This document shows positions 45,249 through 53,271 of a stretch of 64,000 nt of DNA, piece by piece; positions within the stretch are counted from its first letter, which is position 1; each line of letters opens with the position of its first letter. The notes under the pieces are model-generated. The model ran no database searches and was not told where the DNA came from. It worked only from the letters and a program-made list of their open reading frames with translations. Source of the stretch: Pseudoxanthomonas helianthi (lineage in GTDB: Bacteria > Pseudomonadota > Gammaproteobacteria > Xanthomonadales > Xanthomonadaceae); assembly GCF_017939625.1 (NCBI RefSeq), contig NZ_JAGKTC010000002.1:673592-737591 (forward strand), in the 5' to 3' direction. Both the position numbers and the translations under genes were made by a program.

Positions 45249-46268
45249 TCAGTACGCCATGTTGCTGGACCAGTAGGCCTCGATCTGCTGCACCAGCGCC
45301 GGCGGCAACGGCACGTAGTCCAGCGACTTGGCCTGCTCGTCGCCGTTCGCGTAGACCCAGCGGAAGAATTCCTTGGCGTTCTTGGCGCCCGCGGCGTTCT
45401 TCGGCTGCTTGTACATCAGGATGAAGTTGGTCGCGGTGATCGGCCACGACTGCTCGCCCGGCGCATTGGTCATCACCAGGTAGAAATCCTTGGCGTTGGC
45501 CCAGTCGGCAGCCGCAGCGGCGGCCGAGAAGCTGTCGTCGCGCGGCTGCACGAAGTTGCCGGCGGCGTTCTTCATGCGCGAGAAGGTCAGCTTGTTCTGC
45601 AGCGCGTAGGAGAACTCGACGTAACCGATCGCGCCCTTGATCTGCTTCACGTAGGCGGCGACGCCTTCGTTGCCCTTGCCGCCGATGCCCACCGGCCACT
45701 TGACCGAGGTGCCTTCGCCGACCTTGGTCTTCCATTCCGGGCTGACCTTGGACAGGTAGTTGGTGTAGTTGAAGCTGGTGCCCGAGCCGTCCGAACGGTG
45801 CACGACGGTGATCTTGGCGTTCGGCAGCTGCACGCCGCCGTTCAGGGCGACGATGGCCGGGTCGTTCCACTGGGTGACCTTGCCGAGGAAGATGTTGGCG
45901 AGGGTTTCGCCATCGAGCTTCAGCGCGCCCGACTGCACGCCCGGCACGTTGATCACCGGCACCACGCCGCCGATCACCGACGGGAACTGGGCCAGGCCGA
46001 ACTTGGCCAGCTCTTCCGGCTTCAGCGGGGCGTCGGACGAACCGAAATCGACCGTGCCGGCCTTGATCTGGGCGATGCCGCCGCCCGAACCGATCGACTG
46101 GTAGTTGACCTGCTTGCCGGTCGCGGTCTTGTAGCTGGCCGACCACTTGGTCATGACCGGGAACACGAACGAGGCGCCGGCACCGGTGACGTCGGCGGCC
46201 TGCGCGCCGAAGGCGAAGGAGGCGGCCATCACGGCGACGAGGGCGCTGGTTTTGAATTTGCGGATCAC
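45249..46268 (-). CDS. pstS: Phosphate-binding protein PstS, secreted form
   Basis: A second phosphate-binding protein, about 339 residues, starting at GTG 46268 with a CAGGAG ribosome binding site. Its signal peptide (VIRKFKTSALVAVMAASFAFGAQA) has no lipobox, so it is free in the periplasm. The binding domain is close to that of its neighbour (VTGAGASFVFPVMTKW, HRSDGSGTSFNYTNYLS). The usual reason for two copies is a division of roles, for example capture versus delivery. Which copy feeds PstCAB is not known. Confidence 0.95.
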   Translation of the reverse strand: MIRKFKTSALVAVMAASFAFGAQAADVTGAGASFVFPVMTKWSASYKTATGKQVNYQSIGSGGGIAQIKAGTVDFGSSDAPLKPEELAKFGLAQFPSVIGGVVPVINVPGVQSGALKLDGETLANIFLGKVTQWNDPAIVALNGGVQLPNAKITVVHRSDGSGTSFNYTNYLSKVSPEWKTKVGEGTSVKWPVGIGGKGNEGVAAYVKQIKGAIGYVEFSYALQNKLTFSRMKNAAGNFVQPRDDSFSAAAAAADWANAKDFYLVMTNAPGEQSWPITATNFILMYKQPKNAAGAKNAKEFFRWVYANGDEQAKSLDYVPLPPALVQQIEAYWSSNMAY

Positions 46269-46328
46269 GGAAGGCTCCTGAGGGGAAAACCGGGCCAAGC
46301 CCGGATGCGCACATTGCATAACGGTTGT

Positions 46329-46346
46329 GTGACAGGAATATGTCGG
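46329..46346 (-). promoter_or_regulatory. Pho-box-like site upstream of the secreted pstS
   Basis: On the minus strand: CCGACAT, four bases, CTGTCAC. The second half-site is a perfect PhoB consensus 7-mer, the first matches five of seven. It is about 61 bases before the GTG start codon. Confidence 0.7.
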
Positions 46347-46396
46347 CCAGCCGTTTTCCTGACACTTTCGCGACGGGACCTGTGCCGGCGCAAAAA

Positions 46397-46424
46397 GAAA
46401 AGCGCGGCCGGAGCCGCGCTTTTC
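46397..46424 (-). terminator. Terminator after oprP-like gene
   Basis: A perfect 12-bp stem (46397-46408 with 46413-46424, loop CGGA) followed by TTTTT on the minus strand, 25 bases after the porin stop codon. Confidence 0.93.
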
Positions 46425-46448
46425 GTGTCCGTGCGACGGACGGTCCGC

Positions 46449-47660
46449 TTACCAGTAGAACTGGGCGCGGGCTTCGATGACGTTCGGATTGTCTTCGGGG
46501 ATGGTGACGTTGGCGAGCTTGAAGCCGCTGGCGCGCTTCTGCTTGACCGCGACGTAGTTCAGCATGAACTTGAAGTTGGAGCGCCAGTACCAGTTCACGC
46601 CGGCGGTGATGCTGTCCATCTTGCCGCCGACCACGGCGCCATCGGTCAGGTCGATGGTGTCGTAGCGCAGGCCCAGCTGCCACAGGCCCTTGTCCGGATT
46701 GTCCGGCAGGTTGGTGACCGGCACGCCGGCCTTGTAGCCCCAGGTCTCGCCGGTGAGGTTCCACAGGCCGGACACGTAGTAGCCGTCGCCGCTGAAGTCG
46801 TCCGCGCCGCCGTAGCGCTTGACGTCGGTCTTCATGTACTCGCCCTGCAGCTTGACCGGGCCATGCACCCACAAGGCTTCCACGCCGACGAAGCTCGCGC
46901 GGTCGGTGCGGTTGAGGTTGGCGTCGACGTAGCGGGTCGGCACCATGTCGGCCATCGGGCGGGCGCGCAGGCGCAGGGCGTCCGCGTCGGTGTCCTTGTC
47001 CAGGTACGAAGCGCCGATGTGGAAGATGTTGCCGGCTTCGTTGACCGGGGCCCAGTAGCCGCGCAGGGCGTAGCCGCTGCCGTGTTCGCGGTTGCGGGTC
47101 AGTTCGCGGCCGAAGTAGCTGGCGGTCAGGCCCCAGTTCACGTCGCCGTAGTTGTACTGCACGCCGACGCGGCGCGGAGTGCCCAGGGTGTTGGTGATCG
47201 ACGACTTGCTGACGAAGTCGTTGTTCTTGGTCGACGACAGTTCTTCCAGCGTCGCGCCCGGCTGCTTGAACTGGCCGACCTGGATGAAGTGGTTGCCGTT
47301 GCCGCCGATCTTGTACTTGACGTTGACGTCGAGGAACTTGTCGTCCTTGGCGTCGTAGCCCAGCACCCATTCGATGTTGCCCGGACCCTTGCCCTTCAGC
47401 ACCAGCTCGGCGCGGCGCAGTTCCTGCAGGTAATCCTTGCCGTCGCAATCCGTCGAGGTGGAGCAGGCGGAATTGCCGCCGGCGGAATCGGCGCCATAGT
47501 CGATGTGGTCGGTGTCGAACTTGTAGAAATCGGCCTGGACCAGGCCTTCGAAGCTGACTTCGGAACCGCCGATCACGTCGATGGCGATTTCGGCGTGGGC
47601 CGCGGGTGCGGCGATGGCCGCCAACAGGGCGGCGGCGAGGGTGCAGCGGGTGAGTTTCAT
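46449..47660 (-). CDS. Phosphate-selective outer membrane porin (OprO/OprP family)
   Basis: OprO/OprP porins let phosphate or polyphosphate through the outer membrane during starvation. The 403-residue protein has a signal peptide ending APAAHA (about residue 23), a short linker, then a 16-strand barrel with regular amphipathic strands. It ends in ARAQFYW with an aromatic terminal residue. Its N-terminal half contains GKDYLQELRRAELVLKGK, a family mark. It stands at the head of the pst block with a Pho-box-like site upstream. Confidence 0.93.
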   Translation of the reverse strand: MKLTRCTLAAALLAAIAAPAAHAEIAIDVIGGSEVSFEGLVQADFYKFDTDHIDYGADSAGGNSACSTSTDCDGKDYLQELRRAELVLKGKGPGNIEWVLGYDAKDDKFLDVNVKYKIGGNGNHFIQVGQFKQPGATLEELSSTKNNDFVSKSSITNTLGTPRRVGVQYNYGDVNWGLTASYFGRELTRNREHGSGYALRGYWAPVNEAGNIFHIGASYLDKDTDADALRLRARPMADMVPTRYVDANLNRTDRASFVGVEALWVHGPVKLQGEYMKTDVKRYGGADDFSGDGYYVSGLWNLTGETWGYKAGVPVTNLPDNPDKGLWQLGLRYDTIDLTDGAVVGGKMDSITAGVNWYWRSNFKFMLNYVAVKQKRASGFKLANVTIPEDNPNVIEARAQFYW

Positions 47661-47733
47661 GACTAATGGCCCTTGGGCAGGAGGAGAACGCCGCGCAGGC
47701 TAGTCCGTGAACTTTGCGTTATTGTGACAGTGC

Positions 47734-47768
47734 TGTCTTATTTCGCCGGGATGACCGCGCGGTGACAG
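47734..47768 (-). promoter_or_regulatory. Pho-box-like sites upstream of oprP-like gene
   Basis: On the minus strand 47768-47751 reads CTGTCAC, four bases, CGGTCAT (7/7 and 6/7 to the PhoB half-site). A further CTGTCAC is at 47740-47734. The sites lie about 75-110 bases before the porin start codon, and could also affect the divergent M28 peptidase gene. Confidence 0.72.
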
Positions 47769-47845
47769 CGAAACCATCGAAAACCTTTCCAGGCGCGACA
47801 TGAACCGCCGCGCCAGGCCGGATTTTTGACCAACGGGGGTAATGA

Positions 47846-49465
47846 ATGAAGGCGATGCGAGGAATGGCGGGCGCCCTGGCGCTCTACCTGGCCTGCGGCC
47901 AGTTCGGCGTGGCCAGGGCGGCGGAGCAGGTCGACCTGGACGTGGTGGCGAAGATCCGCCAGGAAGCTTTCAGCCGCTCGCAAGCCGCGGCCAGCCTGAA
48001 GGAACTGACCGAAACCGTCGGCCCCCGGCTGACCAATTCTCCTTCCTATGTCCGTGCCACCGAATGGGCGCAGGACAAGTTGCGCGGCTGGGGCCTGTCC
48101 AACGTGCACGACGAGGTTTACGACCCCGCCTTCGGCCGTGGCTGGGAATTCGGTTCGGCCAAGGTCGAACTGCTTTCGCCGCGCCGCCTGCCGATCCATG
48201 CGTTGCCGAAGGCGTGGACGCGCGGCACCAATGGCCCGGTCGAGGGCGAACTGGCCATCGCCACCTTCAAGGAACTGGGCGACATCGACAAGCAGAAGGG
48301 CAAGCTGCGCGGCAAGATCGTGCTGGTCGACGACGCGCGCGCGTACAAGGCCGCCGAAAAGGCCGATTTCCGCCGCTACAGCGATACCGAGCTGGGTGAG
48401 CTGCAGACCTTTCCCGTCGCCGCCGACGCCGAACCCGGCGCGCAGGACAAGCGCCTGGAGGAATTCCGCAAGCGCCAGGCCTTGAGCAAGGCGCTGAACA
48501 AGTTCCTGGCCGAGGAAGGCGTGCTGGCGACCCTGTCGATCAGCAGCTGGGACAACGGCATCGTCCGCGTGATGGGCGGCGGCGCGCGCAAGGCCGCCGA
48601 TCCGGTCGGCGTCACCGAACTGGTCGTGTCGGCCGAGCACTACAACCAGCTGGTGCGCGCGGTGCAGGCCAAGAAGGACGTGCGCATGCGTATCGACGTG
48701 GATTCGCGCTTCACCAGCGACAACGACCTGCCGGCGACCAACGTGTTCGCCGAATTGCCGGGCGGTTCGAAGGCCGGCGAAGTGGTGATGATCGGCGCGC
48801 ACCTGGATTCGTGGCACGGGGGCACCGGCGCGGCCGACAACGGCGCGGGCGTGATCGTGATGATGGAGGCGATGCGCATCCTCAAGGCGATCGGCGTGAA
48901 GCCGAAGCGCACCATCCGCCTGGGCCTGTGGGGCGGCGAGGAGCAGGGCTTGAACGGCTCGGCCGGTTACGTCGCCAAGCACCTGGCCGATTACCCGGAA
49001 CCGACCGATCCGGAGCAGAAAGCGTTGCCGCGCGCGTTCCAGCGCGGCACCGGACCGCTGCAGCGCCGCGCCGACTACGGCCGCTTCTCGACCTATTTCA
49101 ACTTCGACAACGGCACCGGCAAGATCCGCGGCATCTATGCGCAGGAGAATTTCGCCGCGGTGCCGATCTTCAAGGCCTGGCTGGAACCGTTCAACGATCT
49201 CGGCGCCGACATCGTCACCACCCGCAACACCGGCAGCACCGACCACATCTCGTTCGATCGCGTCGGCCTGCCGGGTTTCCAGTTCGTGCAGGACCCGGCC
49301 GATTATTCGACCCACGTCCACCACAGCGAGCTGGACACCTACGACCACGTGCTGCCGGAAGACCTGAAGCAGGCCGCGGCGATCATCGCCTCGTTCGCCT
49401 ACAACGCGGCGAACCGCGACCAGCCGATGCCGCGCAAGCCGTTCGTCGAGCGCGACCAGCAGTAA
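47846..49465 (+). CDS. Secreted M28 family metallopeptidase
   Basis: A zinc aminopeptidase/carboxypeptidase-type enzyme of family M28. The 539-residue precursor has a signal peptide ending VARAA (about residue 26), a PA-like insert (about 135-240) and the zinc domain. Ligand motifs are IGAHLDSWHGGTGAADNGAG (His and Asp, from about residue 317), LWGGEEQGL (Glu pair) and a later STHVHHSELDTYDHV (His). The frame starting at 47842 is out of frame and dismissed. It is single and divergent from the porin gene. Substrate is unknown. Confidence 0.92.
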   Translation: MKAMRGMAGALALYLACGQFGVARAAEQVDLDVVAKIRQEAFSRSQAAASLKELTETVGPRLTNSPSYVRATEWAQDKLRGWGLSNVHDEVYDPAFGRGWEFGSAKVELLSPRRLPIHALPKAWTRGTNGPVEGELAIATFKELGDIDKQKGKLRGKIVLVDDARAYKAAEKADFRRYSDTELGELQTFPVAADAEPGAQDKRLEEFRKRQALSKALNKFLAEEGVLATLSISSWDNGIVRVMGGGARKAADPVGVTELVVSAEHYNQLVRAVQAKKDVRMRIDVDSRFTSDNDLPATNVFAELPGGSKAGEVVMIGAHLDSWHGGTGAADNGAGVIVMMEAMRILKAIGVKPKRTIRLGLWGGEEQGLNGSAGYVAKHLADYPEPTDPEQKALPRAFQRGTGPLQRRADYGRFSTYFNFDNGTGKIRGIYAQENFAAVPIFKAWLEPFNDLGADIVTTRNTGSTDHISFDRVGLPGFQFVQDPADYSTHVHHSELDTYDHVLPEDLKQAAAIIASFAYNAANRDQPMPRKPFVERDQQ

Positions 49466-49473
49466 AGCGGCAC

Positions 49474-49554
49474 CGTGGGAGCGGCCTTGGCCGCGAATGC
49501 TTTTTTGCGGAGTTCCGCAGGGCTAAAGCATTCGCGGCCAAGGTCGCTCCCACG
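49474..49554. repeat. GTGGGAGCGGCCTTGGCCGCGAATGC-type inverted repeat
   Basis: Near-perfect 29-bp arms (49474-49502 and 49526-49554) around a 23-base loop. It is the CGTGGGAGCGRCCTTGGYCGCGA repeat family common in this lineage and related to 28296-28375. It lies between the convergent peptidase and nth genes and probably acts as a transcription stop for both. Confidence 0.85.
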
Positions 49555-49559
49555 TCGAC

Positions 49560-50264
49560 CTAAGGCGTCTTGTCCTTGAACTTGCAGATGTCGCGGATCA
49601 CGCAATGCGGGCAGTCCGGCTTGCGCGCCTTGCACACGTAACGGCCATGCAGGATAAGCCAGTGATGGGCGTCCTGCTTGAACTCCTCCGGCACCACTGC
49701 AAGCAACTTGTCCTCGACCGTGCGCACGTCCTTGCCCGGCGCCAATCCGGTGCGGTTGGCGACGCGGAAGATGTGCGTGTCCACGGCGATGGTCGGTTCG
49801 CCGAACGCGGTGTTCAACACCACGTTGGCGGTCTTGCGGCCGACGCCGGGCAGGGCTTCCAGCGCGGCGCGGTCGCGCGGCACCTCGCCGCCGTACTGCT
49901 CCACCAGGATGCGGCAGGCGGCGATGACGTTCTTCGCCTTGGCGTTGAACAGGCCGATGGTGGCGATGTATTTCTTCAGGCCTTCCTCGCCCAACGCGAG
50001 GATCGCCTGGGGCGTGTTCGCCACCGGATACAGCCGGCGCGTCGCCTTGTTGACGCCGACGTCGGTGGCCTGCGCCGACAGGATCACCGCGACCAGCAGC
50101 TCGAACGGCGTCCTGTACTCCAGCTCGGTGGTCGGTTTCGGGTTCAGCTCGCGCAGGCGGGTGAACATTTCGACGATCTGCGCGTGCGTCAGCAGGCTTG
50201 CGCACACCGGCCGTTTCGTGGGCGCTTTCTTCGCCGGTGTCTTCCCCGTGGTCTTTTTCGTCAT
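49560..50264 (-). CDS. nth: Endonuclease III
   Basis: Nth removes oxidised pyrimidines and cuts the abasic site. The 234-residue protein has an N-terminal Lys/Thr-rich extension, the helix-hairpin-helix LEALPGVGRKTANVVLNTAFG with the catalytic Lys. TIAVDTHIFRVANR carries the catalytic Asp, and the 4Fe-4S motif is Cys-x6-Cys-x2-Cys-x5-Cys near the end (CKARKPDCPHCVIRDIC). Its start overlaps the stop of the small upstream gene (ATGA). Confidence 0.96.
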   Translation of the reverse strand: MTKKTTGKTPAKKAPTKRPVCASLLTHAQIVEMFTRLRELNPKPTTELEYRTPFELLVAVILSAQATDVGVNKATRRLYPVANTPQAILALGEEGLKKYIATIGLFNAKAKNVIAACRILVEQYGGEVPRDRAALEALPGVGRKTANVVLNTAFGEPTIAVDTHIFRVANRTGLAPGKDVRTVEDKLLAVVPEEFKQDAHHWLILHGRYVCKARKPDCPHCVIRDICKFKDKTP

Positions 50265-50611
50265 GGTTCGCGGCGTTGGGCGGCCTTGGCCTTGGCCCGC
50301 GCCAGCACGGCGGCGGCGGCGGGCGGCAGGGCCGGTTTCTTCTCGATCACCACCGGCGCGCGCCGCGCTTCGCGTTCGGCGGCGATGCGCGCCAGCCGTG
50401 CGTTGCGCGCGCGGTAACGTTCGCGCGCGGCCCAGGCCTGTTCGATGCGCTGTCTTGCGGCATCGATCCGGGCGACGGCCGAGGGCTCGCAACCGGCGCA
50501 GGCGACGAAATCCATCAGCCCCGCGTCGAGGGCCGCATCGATGTCGTCGTCGGCCAGCAATGCGGCCAGCCGTGAAGCCCCGGCGCAGTCGTGGGATGCG
50601 CTCGTTCGCAT
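50261..50611 (-). CDS. Small conserved-looking protein of unknown function
   Basis: A 116-residue protein I do not recognise. The N-terminal half contains MRTSASHDCAGASRLAALLADDDIDAALDAGLMDF and a CAGC pair. The C-terminal half is a charged Arg/Ala helix (RARNARLARIAAEREARR) with a basic tail, like a coiled coil. Its start overlaps the crotonase stop by one base and its stop overlaps the nth start by four, which supports that it is translated. A role related to nth or nucleic acid binding is possible but unproven. Confidence 0.75.
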   Translation of the reverse strand: MRTSASHDCAGASRLAALLADDDIDAALDAGLMDFVACAGCEPSAVARIDAARQRIEQAWAARERYRARNARLARIAAEREARRAPVVIEKKPALPPAAAAVLARAKAKAAQRREP

Positions 50612-51393
50612 CAGCGGCCGGCGAAGGCGGGCTTGCGCCGCTCCAGGAACGCCTGCGTGCCTTCGCGCATGTCGTCGGTGGAGAACATCAGGCCGAATTG
50701 CGCGGTTTCGTAGTGCAGGCCTTCCTCGATGGCGCATTCGCCGCCGACGTTGATCGCATCGAGGATGCCGCGCAGCGCCAGCGGCGCCGCGTTCGCCAGT
50801 TGCGTCGCCAGCTTGTCCGCTTCGGCGTCGAGTTCGGCCGCCGGCACGACGCGATTGACGATGCCGAGCTGCTGCGCGCGAGTAGCATCGATGGGTGCGC
50901 CGAGCAGGCACAGTTCCAGCGTCGCCGCGCGCCCGGCCAGCCGCAGCAAGCGTTGGGTGCCGCCGAAGCCCGGGATGAGGCCGAGGTTGATCTCGGGCTG
51001 GCCGACCTTGGCCGTGTCCGCGGCGATGCGCAGGTGGCAGGCCATCGCCAGCTCCAGCCCGCCGCCGAGGGCAAAGCCGTTCATCTTCGCCAGCACCGGC
51101 TTGGACAGGGTTTCGATCCGCCGCATCAGCCGCTGCCCGCGCAGGGAGAAATCGCGTGCCTCGGCCGGGCGCAGACCGGCCATTTCGGCGATGTCGGCGC
51201 CGGCGACGAAAGCCTTCGGCCCCGCGCCGGTCAGCACCACCGCCCGCACCGCCGGATCGGCCGCGGCAGCGTCGAAGGCCCCCAGCAGGGCATCGAGGGT
51301 CGCGGCATTCAGTGCATTGAGCTTGTCCGGGCGGTTGACCGTGATGGTGCGGATGGCGCCTTGATCGGCGGACAGGACGGCGGATTCGCTCAT
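50611..51393 (-). CDS. Enoyl-CoA hydratase (crotonase family)
   Basis: A 260-residue crotonase that hydrates 2-enoyl-CoA. The oxyanion-hole segment KAFVAGADIAEM and both catalytic glutamate regions (GGGLELAMACHLRIA and GQPEINLGLIPGFGGTQRL) are present, so hydratase activity is likely. It is the first gene of a three-gene unit with the small protein and nth. The chain length of its substrate is not evident. Confidence 0.93.
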   Translation of the reverse strand: MSESAVLSADQGAIRTITVNRPDKLNALNAATLDALLGAFDAAAADPAVRAVVLTGAGPKAFVAGADIAEMAGLRPAEARDFSLRGQRLMRRIETLSKPVLAKMNGFALGGGLELAMACHLRIAADTAKVGQPEINLGLIPGFGGTQRLLRLAGRAATLELCLLGAPIDATRAQQLGIVNRVVPAAELDAEADKLATQLANAAPLALRGILDAINVGGECAIEEGLHYETAQFGLMFSTDDMREGTQAFLERRKPAFAGR

Positions 51394-51526
51394 GCGCTTG
51401 CTCGTAAAGGAAAGGTAAAGGCGGAACTTTGCCGCCCCGGGATGGTCACAGGGGCCTGCCTACAGTGGCCGTTAAGCCCGCGAATGGCTATCCTAGCGCG
51501 TTCGTGCTTTCAGGCTGAACGCTCGG

Positions 51527-51548
51527 GGCGGGTAACCGCCTTTTTCAT
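51527..51548 (+). terminator. Terminator-like hairpin in the FKBP gene leader
   Basis: A 5-bp GC stem (51527-51531 with 51536-51540, loop GTAA) is followed by TTTTTCATTT. It lies 28 bases before the start codon of the FKBP gene, where a terminator is unexpected. It may attenuate that gene. Confidence 0.5.
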
Positions 51549-51575
51549 TTAGACAACCCGGAGAATCGGTACACC

Positions 51576-52298
51576 ATGAAGTTGCGTCTGCTTTCCGCCA
51601 GCCTGCTGGCTCTGACCCTGGCCGCCGGCAGCGCCGCAGCTCAGGACACCGCCTCCGAAAAGGGCAAGCTGAGCTATTACTTCGGCTACGACTTCGGCAA
51701 CAACCTGCAGGGTTTGACCGAGCGTGGCGAACAGATCGACATCGAATCGCTGGTCAAGGGCCTGCGCGACGCCTACGCCAAGCAGAAGCCGGCGATCACC
51801 GCCGAGCAGCTGAAGCCGGCCATCGAAGCCTTCCAGAAGCGCGAGGAAGGCCGCGCTGCCAAGGCCAAGGCCGACTTCGAGAAGATGGCTGCCGACAACA
51901 ACGCCAAGAGCACCGCGTTCCTGACCCAGAACAAGGCCAAGGCCGGCGTGCAGACGCTGCCCAGCGGCGTGCAGTACCGCGTGCTGGAAGCCGGCACCGG
52001 CGCCAAGCCGACCCAGGCCAGCTCGGTGACCCTGCAGTACCGCGGTTCGCTGATCGACGGCCGCACCTTCGTCGACACCTACAGCCCGCCGCCGGGCCAG
52101 GCCGCGCCGCCGCCGCTGGCGATCAAGATCAGCGAAGTGCCGCTGGTCGGTCTGCGCGAAGCGCTGCAGCTGATGCCGGCCGGTTCGCGCTGGGAAGTGG
52201 TCCTGCCGGCCGACAAGGCCTACGGCAACGGCCCGCAGTCGCCGGTTGGTCCCGGCCAAGCGGTGGTGTTCGACGTCAAGCTGGTCAGCGTGAAGTGA
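51576..52298 (+). CDS. FKBP-type peptidyl-prolyl isomerase (FkpA/Mip-like)
   Basis: A 240-residue periplasmic or outer-membrane-associated isomerase. The signal peptide ends GSAAA (about residue 22). A helical dimerisation domain (about 25-130, KLSYYFGYDFGNNLQG...) precedes the FKBP domain (about 140-240). That domain keeps YRVLEAGTGAKP, VTLQYRGSLIDGRTF and SRWEVVLPADKAYGNG. This is the Mip/FkpA/FklB layout, typical of fold assistance in the envelope. Confidence 0.93.
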   Translation: MKLRLLSASLLALTLAAGSAAAQDTASEKGKLSYYFGYDFGNNLQGLTERGEQIDIESLVKGLRDAYAKQKPAITAEQLKPAIEAFQKREEGRAAKAKADFEKMAADNNAKSTAFLTQNKAKAGVQTLPSGVQYRVLEAGTGAKPTQASSVTLQYRGSLIDGRTFVDTYSPPPGQAAPPPLAIKISEVPLVGLREALQLMPAGSRWEVVLPADKAYGNGPQSPVGPGQAVVFDVKLVSVK

Positions 52299-52473
52299 CG
52301 CATTGGCGCGGGCGCTTTGCGCCCGCCTTTGCCAATGCGTCGTCCCCGCGCAGGCGGGGATCGCTCTTCACCGGATAATGCTCAAGCGTTCCGATTGCGC
52401 CGGCTTCGTGCCGGCGCAGTCTTTTAAGGCGTCGCAAATCCGTCGGCGCTATCCTGTGCAGGTGTCTGATCCG

Positions 52474-53271
52474 ATGAATGCCGTGTCCCGCGCCGTGCTC
52501 AGTCCGTGCATCGGCGTGTGCACCCTCGGTGTCGGCGGGCTTTGCCTGGGCTGCTGGCGCAGCGCCGACGAAATCGCCCGCTGGTCGCTGCTGAACGACG
52601 AGGAACGCCTGCGCCTGATGGACCATGTATTGCCCGAACGCGAGCGCCGGGCCGCGCACGCTGCATTGCCGGAACGGCCGATACTGCAGCGCGCCTTGCA
52701 TCCGCTGGACCGGATTCCGGACGGGCAGGGCTGGAACCATGACGAACTGGTCGACCTGTTGCCGCCCGGCATGCTGCGCGAAGCCGCGGTGCTGGTCGGG
52801 CTGGTGCCGCGCGAAGCAGGCACTGCGGTGTTGCTGACCCGCCGTACCGACGACCTGCGCCACCATGGCGGGCAGGTCAGTTTTCCCGGTGGCAGCGTCG
52901 ACCGCCTCGACGCCGGCGTGGTCGCCGCTGCGCTGCGCGAAAGCCGCGAGGAAATCGCCCTGCCGGGCTCGCTGGTCGAGCCGCTGGGTTTCCTCGATCC
53001 GTTCACCACGATCAGCGGTTTCAGGGTCACGCCCGTCGTGGCCGTGGTCGACAAGGGCTACGTCGCGCAACCGAACCCGGCCGAAGTCGCCGAAGTATTC
53101 GAAGTGCCGCTGGCTTACCTGATGGAATCGCGCAACCTGCGCAGGGTCGAACTGGATTACAAGGGCCGCCAGCGCACCGTGCTGGAATACGACTGGCCCG
53201 GCCAGCGCATCTGGGGCGCGACCGCGGCGATCCTGTCCAACCTGCGCCAACGGATGGAGCTCATCGCATGA
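52474..53271 (+). CDS. DUF1289-NUDIX fusion (probable CoA pyrophosphatase)
   Basis: The 265-residue protein joins an N-terminal DUF1289 domain (residues 1-55, LSPCIGVCTLGVGGLCLGCWRS) to a NUDIX domain. The NUDIX part has HHGGQVSFPGGSVDRLDAG and ALRESREEIALPG, the NudL-type CoA pyrophosphatase pattern. DUF1289 proteins are usually separate, Cys-rich and perhaps iron-sulfur binding. Start: ATG 52474; a GTG at 52462 would add four residues. It overlaps sseA by four bases. Confidence 0.9.
   Translation: MNAVSRAVLSPCIGVCTLGVGGLCLGCWRSADEIARWSLLNDEERLRLMDHVLPERERRAAHAALPERPILQRALHPLDRIPDGQGWNHDELVDLLPPGMLREAAVLVGLVPREAGTAVLLTRRTDDLRHHGGQVSFPGGSVDRLDAGVVAAALRESREEIALPGSLVEPLGFLDPFTTISGFRVTPVVAVVDKGYVAQPNPAEVAEVFEVPLAYLMESRNLRRVELDYKGRQRTVLEYDWPGQRIWGATAAILSNLRQRMELIA

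Noticed and set aside
45124-47448. 774-codon minus-strand frame through both oprP-like and pstS genes
   Set aside because: It is another frame of two well-supported genes, low-complexity in Arg/Gly/Pro, and crosses a terminator.
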